This document shows positions 8,720-18,770 of a stretch of DNA of 47,043 bases, in pieces. The first letter of the stretch is position 1; every line of letters starts with the position of its first letter. Source of the DNA: Acidimicrobiales bacterium (GTDB lineage: Bacteria > Actinomycetota > Acidimicrobiia > Acidimicrobiales > UBA8190); NCBI GenBank assembly GCA_031292675.1, contig JARLGQ010000115.1:1-47043 (forward strand), in the 5' to 3' direction. The notes beneath the pieces are model-generated. The model made no database searches and was not told the origin of the DNA. It saw only the letters and a list, made by a program, of their open reading frames with translations. The position numbers and the translations under genes are program-made.

Positions 8720-11175
8720 TGGGACTGATCGGCTCCGGCGATCACGAGCTCGCCGAGCCGGAGGCCACTCGTGATCTGAACATAGGAGCCTTCGGTGAGG
8801 CCGGTCGTCACCGGCACCTCCGTGACCGTTCCGGCTCCACCGATGTTGATCACACGGACGACGTCGACGCCTGATCCATTCTGCTTCACCGCCGCAATCG
8901 GCACGGTCAAGGCGTCGTTCACCTGCTTGTCGACGACAGTGATCGACACCTGCGATCCGTCGGCGCCGGTGAGGTTCGAGACCTCGATCCGACCTTCGTA
9001 GACCTGCTCCGATTGCCCACCGGTGCCCGAGCTGATGACTGTCGGGGTCGAATCAAGCTCGGTGATGGTCCCGGTGCCCTGGGTGGTCTCGCCTGCGATC
9101 TGCACCGTGCAACTCTGGCCCACCGCAAGTTTGCTCCGATCCGCGGCCGAGGCCTGCAGGGTGACGGTCAGATTTGACTCCGTGAGCGAAAGGATCGCTT
9201 CTCCCGGTGCCACCGGTGCTCCCGCCTTGACGAATACCTGGCCGACCCGGATGGGCCATTGGTCCACGATCATGTCGGTGGGATCGAAGACGACGTTGTT
9301 CTCGAGTGACTGCAAGACCACTGTGACCTTCGTCTGCCCTGCTTTCAGAAGCGCGGTCCCGGCGAGTGGCACATAGTTCTGGCCCGGCACCGCCGTGCCC
9401 TGGATGGCGAAATTCACCGAAGTGTCCTTGACCGGAGCCTGGTCGGCGGTGATCGTGAAGGTGGCCGCGCCCCCTTGGGCCACGGTGGACATGTTGGCCG
9501 AGATGTTGAGCGTCGGGACGACTGAGGACGTGATCGTCACCGAAACGCTGCTCGCGCTCCCCACGTTGTATGCCGAGCTCGAGGCCAACGTCACTGTGAG
9601 GATTCGATCTGGTTCGACGACGTTGTTCGTCACGGTTGGGATCGCCACCGGCATCGACGATTGGCCGGCCGGGACGACGACACTTCCGCCCGGAACCGTG
9701 TAGTCGGTCCCGGGTGATGCACTCCCGCTGTAGGCCAAGCCGACCGTGAGGGGTGTGCTTACCGCCTCGCTCAGGCTGATCGTGACGTCGTAGGGTTGAC
9801 CCTTCTGGAGATACGTCGTCGGAGAGCTCAGCGTCACGCTCGGAAGCGAGTTACCGCCGCTGATCGTGATGACCGCGGAGCCGTCGGAACCTACGCTGTA
9901 CGACGTCGGTGAGGGCGTGATGGACACGTCGATGTACTTGTTGGGCTGGATCACGTTCGTCTCGAGCGTGTTGAACGTGACGGTGGTCGAGGTGCTCCCC
10001 GCGCTCAGCGTCAAGACGGGGTGGACCGGGTTGTAGTCGCTTCCCGAGGCCGCACTCCCCGTGATCGTCAGTCCGACTTGGGTGTCCTGCAGCGGCGCTT
10101 GGTCGGAGGTCACCGTGAGGGTGGCCGAACCCCCCGGTGAGATCGTGGTGCCTCCGGTGATCTGCAAGGTAGGCACGTTGGTGTTCTTGATCGTGGTTTG
10201 CGCCGAGCCGGGACTGCCGACCGAGTAGTTCGATCCGTCGGCGATGGAAAGGACAATGGTCGGATCTTGCTCCACCACGGTGTTGAGGCGCGTCTGCACC
10301 GTCACGGTCGTGGAAGTCGCCCCCGCGGGGAGGGTCACCGACGATGGCGGCGTGACGATGTCCTCGCTCCCTGCGGTTCCCCCCGAGGTCAAGTTCACGG
10401 TGAGGTCGCTTGTCGAGGTCGCCGTTGCGCTGATCACGAACGTCGCCGCTGTGCCCTGCGGAACGTCGTCGCCCACGGATTGGATTGTGAGCGCGGGGAT
10501 GGTCGTTCGAGGAGCAATGTGGGATTGAAAGGCGGTCAGCACGCCGCCGAGAGGACCGGCGGACGTCGACCGCGACGTCTGCGCCGGCGGGGGCCCGATC
10601 GTCAGTCCCGCTGAGTCTCCCGGGCCCAACTTGTATCCCGAGCCCTGGGTGAGTGCCACGGTCACCGACTGGGGGGTTGCCGGCGTCGAATTGGGATAGT
10701 GGTGTTGGGCTTGCCACTGCGCCAGGGCGAACTGTGTCTGCTCGGTGTAGAGGTCGTTGATGGGGCCGGGATAGTCACCGGCAGCGGCGAGGATCTGTTT
10801 CAGCTGCAGCACGTCGTCCCCCTGGTCACCCAGGACGAGCGATCGAAAGAAGGGCACGGTCCCCTGCTCTGCGACCGCATCACGCCCATTGAGTGCGAAC
10901 ATGGCGTCCCCGGCGTTCGTCGTGCTGCCATCGGTGGAGTCCACGGCGCTGACCAGTCCCTGGGTCGCGGCGGTGACGTTCCTGATCTGCTTGCGGGCCA
11001 GCGTGCCGTTCAGCGCCACCGTGTCCTGCAACGAGCGAGTCTCGACCTTGCTGAAGATGATCACCGGGCCCTTGGTGCCAGAGGTGCTCTGCCCATTTGT
11101 CGCATAGGCGATCCCCCCCGCGGCGACAAGAACGATCAACACGACGCCGGCGATGATCTTCGGATTGCGCCACAC
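8716..11175 (-). CDS. periplasmic-adaptor (MacA/HlyD-like) protein with PG-binding-like segment and inserted Calx-beta-like repeats
   Basis: N-terminal TM; LQDTVALNGTLARKQIRNVTAATQGLVSAV; LGDQGDDVLQLKQILAAAGDYPGPINDLYTEQTQFALAQWQ (PG_binding_1-like); four Calx-beta-like units; C-terminal adaptor half VFVKAGAPVAPGEAILSLTESNLTVTLQASAADRSKLAVGQ. Confidence 0.85.
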   Translation of the reverse strand: MWRNPKIIAGVVLIVLVAAGGIAYATNGQSTSGTKGPVIIFSKVETRSLQDTVALNGTLARKQIRNVTAATQGLVSAVDSTDGSTTNAGDAMFALNGRDAVAEQGTVPFFRSLVLGDQGDDVLQLKQILAAAGDYPGPINDLYTEQTQFALAQWQAQHHYPNSTPATPQSVTVALTQGSGYKLGPGDSAGLTIGPPPAQTSRSTSAGPLGGVLTAFQSHIAPRTTIPALTIQSVGDDVPQGTAATFVISATATSTSDLTVNLTSGGTAGSEDIVTPPSSVTLPAGATSTTVTVQTRLNTVVEQDPTIVLSIADGSNYSVGSPGSAQTTIKNTNVPTLQITGGTTISPGGSATLTVTSDQAPLQDTQVGLTITGSAASGSDYNPVHPVLTLSAGSTSTTVTFNTLETNVIQPNKYIDVSITPSPTSYSVGSDGSAVITISGGNSLPSVTLSSPTTYLQKGQPYDVTISLSEAVSTPLTVGLAYSGSASPGTDYTVPGGSVVVPAGQSSMPVAIPTVTNNVVEPDRILTVTLASSSAYNVGSASSVSVTITSSVVPTLNISANMSTVAQGGAATFTITADQAPVKDTSVNFAIQGTAVPGQNYVPLAGTALLKAGQTKVTVVLQSLENNVVFDPTDMIVDQWPIRVGQVFVKAGAPVAPGEAILSLTESNLTVTLQASAADRSKLAVGQSCTVQIAGETTQGTGTITELDSTPTVISSGTGGQSEQVYEGRIEVSNLTGADGSQVSITVVDKQVNDALTVPIAAVKQNGSGVDVVRVINIGGAGTVTEVPVTTGLTEGSYVQITSGLRLGELVIAGADQSQ

Positions 11176-11196
11176 CTTTGAACCCCCCGGGTCGCG

Positions 11197-11829
11197 CTAG
11201 GAACTTCCGCTCTGAGCTTTGGCCGCGCAAGCCTCGAGGTCGGAGCTCGACAGGATGCTCTGTCCGGGCGGTGGCGTGAACTGGGACGCATCGCCGCCCG
11301 TCGCGCCGAACGAGAAGAGAAGGCCTTGCGCATTGGGCTTCGGCGTGGGTATTCCCCAGCCCCGAGCAATCATGCATTTGCGGAATACGAGGTACTCCTG
11401 GTTTTCCTTCTTGATCTGCGCCTGGGTCAGGTTGTCCTGCGCACTCTGTTCGGCTTTGAGGGCCTGGACAATGCCACTCTGGGCGGCGCACGTGGTCAGG
11501 CTCTTGATATAGGCAGGGCTGTTCGTTGGCGAGCTCGGGTTACTCGGGTCAGGTGCACCGATGAATTTCACTCCGAGGCCGGTCAAACAGGACTGGAACG
11601 AGCTGATTGCGGTGAAGAGTGTCGTGATCGGATTTTGCTTGGCAAGGGGCACCGTGGCACTCGACTTGACCCCGCCGCCCGATCCCGTGGGAATCTGGCC
11701 CCCCGCCAGTTGACCGGCCGCCACCGTGCCTGCAGTCGATGACGGGCTTGAACCACCGCAACCGGCTGCCATCGTCGCCAGGAAGACCGCACCGAGCACC
11801 AACCATCGCCCATGCTTGCTGCTGGCCAC
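11197..11829 (-). CDS. lipoprotein of unknown function
   Basis: GTG start at 11829 with GGGGGAGG upstream; VASSKHGRWLVLGAVFLATMAAGCGGSS lipobox; the longer ORF starts at 11970. Confidence 0.75.
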   Translation of the reverse strand: MASSKHGRWLVLGAVFLATMAAGCGGSSPSSTAGTVAAGQLAGGQIPTGSGGGVKSSATVPLAKQNPITTLFTAISSFQSCLTGLGVKFIGAPDPSNPSSPTNSPAYIKSLTTCAAQSGIVQALKAEQSAQDNLTQAQIKKENQEYLVFRKCMIARGWGIPTPKPNAQGLLFSFGATGGDASQFTPPPGQSILSSSDLEACAAKAQSGSS

Positions 11830-11994
11830 GCGACCTCCCCCGCACTTGGGCGCATGCAGAGGGCGCCACTCCCCCGCAGCTCCCGCAATCCCCCGTTCAA
11901 ACAAGTGTCTAGAAGATAGTCCGACAGCATGCCGCGTCGCAATGCCCCGCAGCTCGAGCGAGTACGGCACGATGGTGGTTTGGTGGCTGTATTC

Positions 11995-14900
11995 CTACGG
12001 TGCCGACGGCTTCGTCGAAGAGACCGTCACGTTCTGCAACATGACACCCGATCCGATCCCCTGGGCGTGCGAGGTGATGGCGAGGCCGGCCAAAAGCGTT
12101 CCGGGCATGGACAGCGGGATCGACGAGGCGGGGATCTCGGTCCAGGTCGTGCCGTTGGTGGAGGTGTACGCCGTGTAGTACGTGGGCTGGTTGACACCCT
12201 TGGGCGTGTAGCGGGCCACCTTCAGGTAGAGAGGGACACCCATGGCCTGCGCCGGGGACAGCGAGTTGCTCGAGCCTCCCTGCGCACTTCGCCATTGGAC
12301 CTGCACTCCATTGCCGGGGGTGACGAACACCGCGTAGTAGGGAGAGCCGGGATTGGTGGTGGCTCGCACCATCACCCCTGCCTTGGCCCACGGGCTGGTG
12401 TCGGACTGTGCCGTGATACCCGCCGATACCGACCCCTGGGCGGTGAGGGACCGGGATGCGAGGTGGAAGGAGTCGGTGGTTCCCCAGATGTCGCTGCCGC
12501 CGGCGACCACGGTCCAGATGCCGGAGGTCAGGTCGTCCTGACTCGAAGGCAGGGGACCGCCGATGTCGGTGCACGTCCACAAGCTCGGACATCCTCCGAA
12601 GGGCGCCGTGGGACGGGTGGAGGAAACGGTGACGTTCTGCAACGTGACACCCGAGCCGATCCCCTGGGCGTGGGAGGTGATGGCGAAGCCGGCCAGGATC
12701 TTTCCGGGCATGGACAGGCTGACCGACGAGGCGAGGACCTCGGTCCAGGTGGTGCCGTTGGTCGAGGTGTACGCCGTGTAGTACGTGGGCTGATTGACAC
12801 CCTTGGGCGTATAGCGGGTCACCCGCAAATAGCGCGGGACTCCTGACGCCCCGGGTGCCGACAGGGCGTTGCTCGAGCCTCCCTGGGTGCTTCGCCACTG
12901 GACCTGCACTCCGTTGCCCGGCGTGACGAACACCGCGTAGTACGGAGAACCCGGATCGGTGGTGGCCCGCACCATCACCCCCGCCTTGGCCGACGGGCTG
13001 GTGTCGGTCTGGGCGGTGACCTCTGCCGACACCGACCCCTGGGCGGTGAGGGGCTGGGACACGAGGTGGAAAGAGTCGGTGGTCCCCCAGATGTCGGTGC
13101 CGCCGGCGACCTCCGTCCAGGTCCCGGAAGACAACGTGTCCTGGCTGGGGGGCAGGGGGCCGCCGATGTCGGAGCACGACCACGTGCTCGGGCAGCCCCC
13201 GAACGGCGGCGCAGGTTGGGTCGACGAGATGGTGACGTTCTGCAACGTGACATCCGAACCGAGCCCCTGGGCGTGGGAGGTGATGGCGAAGCCGGCCAGG
13301 AGCGGTCCGGGCATGGACAGGCTCGTCGCCGAGCCGGGGACCTCGGTCCAGGTCGTGCCGTTGGTGGAGGAATAGGCCGTGTAGTACGTGGACGGGCTGG
13401 CACCGCCGAAGGTGTAGCGGGTGACCTTCAGATAGAGCGGGACTCCCGACACCCCGGGTGCGGTCAGGGCATTGCTCGATCCTCCCTGGGTGCTTCGCCA
13501 CTGGACCTGCACTCCGTTGCCCGGCGTGACGAACACCGCGTAGTACGGAGAGCCGGGATCGGTGCTGGCCCGCAGCATCACCCCCGCCTTGGCCCACGGG
13601 CTGGTGTCGGACTGGGCGGTGACCTGCGCCGACACCGACCCCTGGGCGGCGAGGGACTGGGACACGAGGTGGAAGGAGTCGGCGGTCCCCCAGATGTCAC
13701 CCCCGCCGGCGATCTCGCTCCAGGTGCCCGAGGTGAGGGTGTCTTGACCCGGGGGCAAGGGGCCGCCGATGTCGTTGCACGACCACGAGCTCGGACAGGC
13801 CCCCGGTGGAATCGATGACCCGGGGAGCTGGGCCAGGCTGCCGACAGTGGCCACCGAATACCCGGCACTGTTGTGGGAATCGGTGGCAATGCCCGCCGTG
13901 AGGGGGCCCGTGAGGTTGAGAGGCACCGTCGAACCGGGGATCCACGTCCACGTTGTGCCGTTCGTCGAGGTGAATCCCGCGTAGTAGGCGATGTTGGTGA
14001 TCGGATCGACATAGCGTTCGGCGAGCACGTACACGGGGGTCACCGGTGGCAGCGTGGAGTTCCCGGCCCCCGCCGACAGTGCGATCTGGTTGGTGAGAGC
14101 AGCCTCTGCCGGCCGCCATTGGACGATGACCCCGTTGCCGGAGGTGGCGAAGACCCCGTAATACGGAGCTTGGGGATCGTCTCCGTTCTGGCCGCGGATC
14201 ATGACCCCAGTCTTGATCCACCCGTCGGCGAGCGGATTGGTCTGGGAGACGACCTGGGCGCTGATGGTCCCATCCCCGTTCGGCGAATTGGCCGTGTCGT
14301 CGGGGAAGCTCTGGGACATGTAGCGGAAGTTGTCGAACGTGGACCAGATGTCGGAGCCCGTGGCCCGGATCGTCCAGACATCGCTCGTCGGCGAATAGAC
14401 CTGGTTACCGGTCAGGAAGTTGCTGCCGAGGTCCGTGCACGTGAACGAGTCCGGACAGGTGCCGGGGGGCGCCGCAGTGGTGGCGGCGATCTGCACATCG
14501 TTGTAGACGACGGGTGGGGCGCTCTGCCCGCCCCCCGCGTCCGCCGCCACTCCGGCCAGATAGCTGCCGCCCATGGGGATGGCCTGGGTGGAGCCCAGGA
14601 CCGGCGACCAACTGATGCCGTCGGACGAGGTCTCGGTCGAGAAGAAGATGTTGGGTCCGTTGATGGTCGTGTCCTGGTAGCGGTTGATCTCCACGTATGT
14701 CGGTGATGTGACCGTGGGCAGCGCCAGTGAGCCGGTCCGGTCCGAGACACCGTCGTAGTAACGCCACGTGATCGTTGCCGACCCGCCGGGCTGGAAGAGC
14801 ACGGCGTAGTAGGGAGAGGTGGGGGTCGGTGCCGAGCGCATCATGATGCCCTGCTGGGCGGAGGCCGGGTCCGACGGCTGTGGAACCACCTGGGCCGAGA

Positions 14901-17148
14901 TGGACTCGTTCCCCGACACCGTCTGGTACACGAAGTGAAATGAATCCGACGCACTTCCGATGCCCGCGCCCGGACCGTCGAGGGTGAGGCTCGTCGGTGA
15001 CGAACTGGTGGTGTCCCCCGACGGGCTCGGATTCCCGATGTCCAGGCATGTCCAGGGTGTCGGGCACGGGTCCGTGGGCGATACCGCCGCCAGCGGCGTG
15101 GTGAGTGGCGAACCGACTGCCAGGTTGCCGAAAGACGCTGTCCCCGACACCTGCGACGAGCCGGAGTTCACGACGAGCCCGTGGAGGACGGTGGCGGGCA
15201 GTTCGAGATCCGCAGTCGACCCGGCTAGCACCGTGTAGTTCACTCCATCGGTCGAGACACCCGTGCTCAACAGGTTTCCGGACCGCTCGATCATGACGTA
15301 GAGGGGCGTGGCGGTGGAGGGGACGGTGGCCAGCTGCGTCGGGTTGGCCCCCCACGCATTCCGGTCCATGACAACGAGGCTCGATGCCCCATTGGCCCCC
15401 GGAGAGACGACCACCGAGTAGAACGGCGAGGTCGGGTCGGTGGTTTGCCGCACCATGAGCCCAGCCTGGGGCGCGACGGTGCTCGGGCTGCTCTGACCGA
15501 CGATCAGCGCGCTCGACTGGGAGTCACCGGTCACCGGCGTGGAGATGAAGCGGAATTGGTCCGAGGCCCCGCTCAGCGGCGCTCCCGACCCGGTTACGGT
15601 CAACACACCGGAAGATGTCGACTCGGACCCGGCGACACTCGGGTTGCCGATGTCCTGGCACACCGGGGCGGCACCAGAACCCGCCGGATTCAGCGCCGTC
15701 GGGCAGTTGGGGTCGGTCGGAGGTGGAGGCGGTGGCGTCGCCGGGAGGCCGAAGGCATAGACACTGCCATCGATGTCCCCGACGTAGAACTGGCTCCGCG
15801 CCACCGAGACCGCACTGAACACAGGGCCCGGGAGCTCGGAGGAGTACAGCAACTGGCCGTTCGATGCGTTGACGACCTGGAAGCTGTTCCCCGCCCCGTA
15901 GGCGACCATGCCGTTGACATAGGCAGGGCTCCCGATGATGGCGCCCTCGGTCTGATGGGTCCACAGGATCGCCCCCGTACCCGGGTTCAGGGCACTGATG
16001 GACCCGCCCGATCCGTGCCCGTTCAGCTCGAGATTGCCTCCGGCGTAGTACAGCACCCCGTTGGCGAAGTCCCCGGATGCGATGGATCCATCGCCGCACT
16101 GCGGGCAATTGCCACCGATCGCGATCGGCTCCTCCCATAGCGGCGGGCTCGTGTCCGGTGCGCCTTGCTCGAGGTCGGACCGCTTCCACGTGTAGAGGAT
16201 GCCGTTCTTGTTGGCGGCGCTCACGAGCGGAGTGCCGTCGGCGGCGGTGGTGAGCGTGGGGGTCGTTCCCCAGTCCGAGTCGTTCACGGCCGCGGTCAGC
16301 GGCAGCTGCCACGAACCCATGTAGGACAGGCTCGTGGCGTTCAGTGCCACGATCGCCTGTGACTGGGTCTGCGTATAGTCATTGAGGGTTCCGGTGGTCA
16401 CGAAGATCGTGTTGGTGGAGGGGTCAAGCGTCGGCGTGGTCCACACGCCGCCGCCGACCTCGCCGTTGGGGACGAAGTCGTAGTCGTTTACGACTTGGTG
16501 CGTGGTGAGGCTGACCTGCATGAGGTGCCCTTGGACGAGGGGGTTGTCACAGTTGCTGGCCACGCCGATATAGGCGAATCCGTTGTAGATCAGGGGGCTC
16601 GACCAGTTGTAGTGGGCGCCCTGCTGGGAGTTGTCGCCGGTGTACACGTCCCAGAGAATCGCCCCCGTCGTGGCGTCGAGTGCGTACCAGTACGGTCCCC
16701 CGCCGCCCACGTAGACGACTCCGTTCTCGACATCCGCGCTCGAGGTGATGCCCAGATTGACAGGACTGCAACCCGGATCGGTGGTGATTCCGAGATTCGG
16801 GCTCTTCCAGATCACAGTTCCAGTCGTTGTGTCGATGGCGTACTCGGAACCGTCCCATGAGCCCACGTACGCTGTGGTGCCCGCCACTTCCACCGACGTC
16901 GCCACCGGCCCGCCGGTCTTGACCGCCCAGTTCATCTGCAGACCAGGCACGTTGGCGACCGTCAGGTTGGGATCGGTCGTCGCGCCGGTACGACCAGAAT
17001 TTTGCAGGTACGAAGGCCAATCGACAAAGGTCACCGCTGCGCCGCCGGGTCTGGAGCTCGAGATCACGAACGACGAGACCAGGATCACGAGCATGCCCAC
17101 CGCGATGCGATCGGCGAGCCGCCATCTCCGGCGCTCGGGGCCGGTCAT
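11995..17148 (-). CDS. secreted PQQ-like beta-propeller protein with six C-terminal ConA-like lectin/LamG-type modules (~1717 aa)
   Basis: Start at MTGPERRRWRLADRIAVGMLVILVSSFVISS; propeller repeats (AGTTAYVGSWDGSEYAIDTTTGTVIWKS, VENGVVYVGGGGPYWYALDATTGAILWD); six Cys-x-D-[IL]-G modules. Confidence 0.85.
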   Translation of the reverse strand: MTGPERRRWRLADRIAVGMLVILVSSFVISSSRPGGAAVTFVDWPSYLQNSGRTGATTDPNLTVANVPGLQMNWAVKTGGPVATSVEVAGTTAYVGSWDGSEYAIDTTTGTVIWKSPNLGITTDPGCSPVNLGITSSADVENGVVYVGGGGPYWYALDATTGAILWDVYTGDNSQQGAHYNWSSPLIYNGFAYIGVASNCDNPLVQGHLMQVSLTTHQVVNDYDFVPNGEVGGGVWTTPTLDPSTNTIFVTTGTLNDYTQTQSQAIVALNATSLSYMGSWQLPLTAAVNDSDWGTTPTLTTAADGTPLVSAANKNGILYTWKRSDLEQGAPDTSPPLWEEPIAIGGNCPQCGDGSIASGDFANGVLYYAGGNLELNGHGSGGSISALNPGTGAILWTHQTEGAIIGSPAYVNGMVAYGAGNSFQVVNASNGQLLYSSELPGPVFSAVSVARSQFYVGDIDGSVYAFGLPATPPPPPPTDPNCPTALNPAGSGAAPVCQDIGNPSVAGSESTSSGVLTVTGSGAPLSGASDQFRFISTPVTGDSQSSALIVGQSSPSTVAPQAGLMVRQTTDPTSPFYSVVVSPGANGASSLVVMDRNAWGANPTQLATVPSTATPLYVMIERSGNLLSTGVSTDGVNYTVLAGSTADLELPATVLHGLVVNSGSSQVSGTASFGNLAVGSPLTTPLAAVSPTDPCPTPWTCLDIGNPSPSGDTTSSSPTSLTLDGPGAGIGSASDSFHFVYQTVSGNESISAQVVPQPSDPASAQQGIMMRSAPTPTSPYYAVLFQPGGSATITWRYYDGVSDRTGSLALPTVTSPTYVEINRYQDTTINGPNIFFSTETSSDGISWSPVLGSTQAIPMGGSYLAGVAADAGGGQSAPPVVYNDVQIAATTAAPPGTCPDSFTCTDLGSNFLTGNQVYSPTSDVWTIRATGSDIWSTFDNFRYMSQSFPDDTANSPNGDGTISAQVVSQTNPLADGWIKTGVMIRGQNGDDPQAPYYGVFATSGNGVIVQWRPAEAALTNQIALSAGAGNSTLPPVTPVYVLAERYVDPITNIAYYAGFTSTNGTTWTWIPGSTVPLNLTGPLTAGIATDSHNSAGYSVATVGSLAQLPGSSIPPGACPSSWSCNDIGGPLPPGQDTLTSGTWSEIAGGGDIWGTADSFHLVSQSLAAQGSVSAQVTAQSDTSPWAKAGVMLRASTDPGSPYYAVFVTPGNGVQVQWRSTQGGSSNALTAPGVSGVPLYLKVTRYTFGGASPSTYYTAYSSTNGTTWTEVPGSATSLSMPGPLLAGFAITSHAQGLGSDVTLQNVTISSTQPAPPFGGCPSTWSCSDIGGPLPPSQDTLSSGTWTEVAGGTDIWGTTDSFHLVSQPLTAQGSVSAEVTAQTDTSPSAKAGVMVRATTDPGSPYYAVFVTPGNGVQVQWRSTQGGSSNALSAPGASGVPRYLRVTRYTPKGVNQPTYYTAYTSTNGTTWTEVLASSVSLSMPGKILAGFAITSHAQGIGSGVTLQNVTVSSTRPTAPFGGCPSLWTCTDIGGPLPSSQDDLTSGIWTVVAGGSDIWGTTDSFHLASRSLTAQGSVSAGITAQSDTSPWAKAGVMVRATTNPGSPYYAVFVTPGNGVQVQWRSAQGGSSNSLSPAQAMGVPLYLKVARYTPKGVNQPTYYTAYTSTNGTTWTEIPASSIPLSMPGTLLAGLAITSHAQGIGSGVMLQNVTVSSTKPSAP
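12000..13810 (-). repeat. three tandem copies of a 603-bp (201-codon) coding repeat
   Basis: GTTCTGCAAC anchor at 12031, 12634 and 13237 (spacing exactly 603, 603) with long near-identical flanks. Confidence 0.9.
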
Positions 17149-18770
17149 GCCGAGCTCTCTTGCATCGACGCGATCGTGGACGCTTCGCCCTTGGATCCGT
17201 TGCCGTTCTCGGGGACAGCCCCGACGAAGAGCGTTTCCTCGGTATCTCGGGTCAGGTCCGTTGGCACAGCGACAGACCGTGGTTTGGCGTCGGGTTTGCG
17301 CGACGTGCCATCGACTCCGACCAGCCCGTGCTCGGTCAGCTCCCAGAAATGTCGACGGCTGGGACGGATCAACTGGATCAGGCCCTTGTAGGCGGCCACG
17401 CTCATGAGCGCCCAATAGGCGGGAACCAACACCATGACCTTGACGGCCGGAAGCAGGCCGCGCTCCATGCACCCCGACATGAGGCAGTAGATCATGAGGA
17501 CATTTCCCGCCAGCATGGCGGCAACAGCGGGGTAGAAGATGTAGGCGGGAAACAGGACGGCGATGTGAGACGGCCCGTTGACGAGGTACACGACGAACAA
17601 CGCCCAGAACACCGGATTCACGAGAGTGGTGAAGATCGCACACCCGAGCACCAGCTGGAAGGCGATGAAGTCTCGGGTGCCGAGATCACGCCACAATCGC
17701 AACGGAGAGCGCATGTGGACCAACCAGGTCTGCATGTACCCCTTCAACCAACGGCTCCGTTGTCGGAGCCAGCTCCGGAGGTTGCTGTTCGCCTCTTCCT
17801 CGGTCACCGACGCCATGCGGCGAACGCGCCACCCACGGCGGGCGATCCGGATCCCGATGTCCGCATCCTCCGCCACGTTGTGCGGGTCCCATCCCCCCAA
17901 CTGGCGCAAGGCATCGGTGCGGAAATGGTTCGATGTGCCTCCCAGGGGTGTCGGAAGGCCGAAACGGTCGAGACCCCGTAACACGAGGCTGAAGTTGGCT
18001 GCGTACTCCGCTGCGAAGTTTCGCGTCAACCAGTTGGTCCACGGGTTCCAGTACTGCAGCTCGCTTTGGACACACACGACCCACCGTGGAGCGTCGGCAA
18101 AGGCGGCCACAGCCCTTCGGAGCTGGTCCGGATCCGGGCGGTCCTCGGCGTCGTAGATGACACACAAGTCACCGGTGGCGAGGGCAAGGCCCACGTTGCA
18201 CGCTCGCGGTTTGGTCTGCGGCCCGTTCGGTGGCACCACAACGGTTTGGAACGGCTCGTCGAGCTCCAGCGCGGCAAGAACATCTCGTGTCTCGCTATCC
18301 CCCCGTTCGACCAGGAAGAGGATCTGGAGCAGCTCCTGCGGATACTCGAGGGCCGAGAGCCGGCCGATGAGCTCGGGGAGCACCCTTGCCTCCCGATGCA
18401 GCGGGACGAGAATGGTGTAGCGCGGCAAGGCGGCCTCGGCCAGGGCCGCCGCCACCAGGCGGGCCTCGTCCCACCCACCCTTATCCGGAGCGGCGACGAC
18501 GAGAAGCAACTTGAAGCTGATCACCACGACATACACCACGGTCACGAACAGGACGACCGCCCTACCCCACGAGGCAAAGGACGGACCGAGCCCTGTGGTG
18601 CCGTAAACCACCAAGAGCGCGGCCGCGATGGCCGTCCCCACCGCCAGCGAGTACGACTGCCCCCGGCTCAGCAACCGCCGGGCGCTCAGCTCCTCCGGAA
18701 GCCCCAATGTGGCGTTCTCCGTCGGCTCGGCGACAGGCACGTGTGCCGGAGGAGCCTCAAGCTCGGTCAT
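17145..18770 (-). CDS. GT2 family glycosyltransferase, cellulose-synthase/exopolysaccharide-synthase-like membrane enzyme
   Basis: YTILVPLHREARVLPELIGRLSAL..., VIYDAEDRPDP, EDADIGIRIARRGW, QRSRWLKGYMQTW (Q-x-x-R-W), multiple C-terminal TMs; start chosen at MTELEAPPAH. Confidence 0.9.
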   Translation of the reverse strand: MTELEAPPAHVPVAEPTENATLGLPEELSARRLLSRGQSYSLAVGTAIAAALLVVYGTTGLGPSFASWGRAVVLFVTVVYVVVISFKLLLVVAAPDKGGWDEARLVAAALAEAALPRYTILVPLHREARVLPELIGRLSALEYPQELLQILFLVERGDSETRDVLAALELDEPFQTVVVPPNGPQTKPRACNVGLALATGDLCVIYDAEDRPDPDQLRRAVAAFADAPRWVVCVQSELQYWNPWTNWLTRNFAAEYAANFSLVLRGLDRFGLPTPLGGTSNHFRTDALRQLGGWDPHNVAEDADIGIRIARRGWRVRRMASVTEEEANSNLRSWLRQRSRWLKGYMQTWLVHMRSPLRLWRDLGTRDFIAFQLVLGCAIFTTLVNPVFWALFVVYLVNGPSHIAVLFPAYIFYPAVAAMLAGNVLMIYCLMSGCMERGLLPAVKVMVLVPAYWALMSVAAYKGLIQLIRPSRRHFWELTEHGLVGVDGTSRKPDAKPRSVAVPTDLTRDTEETLFVGAVPENGNGSKGEASTIASMQESSA

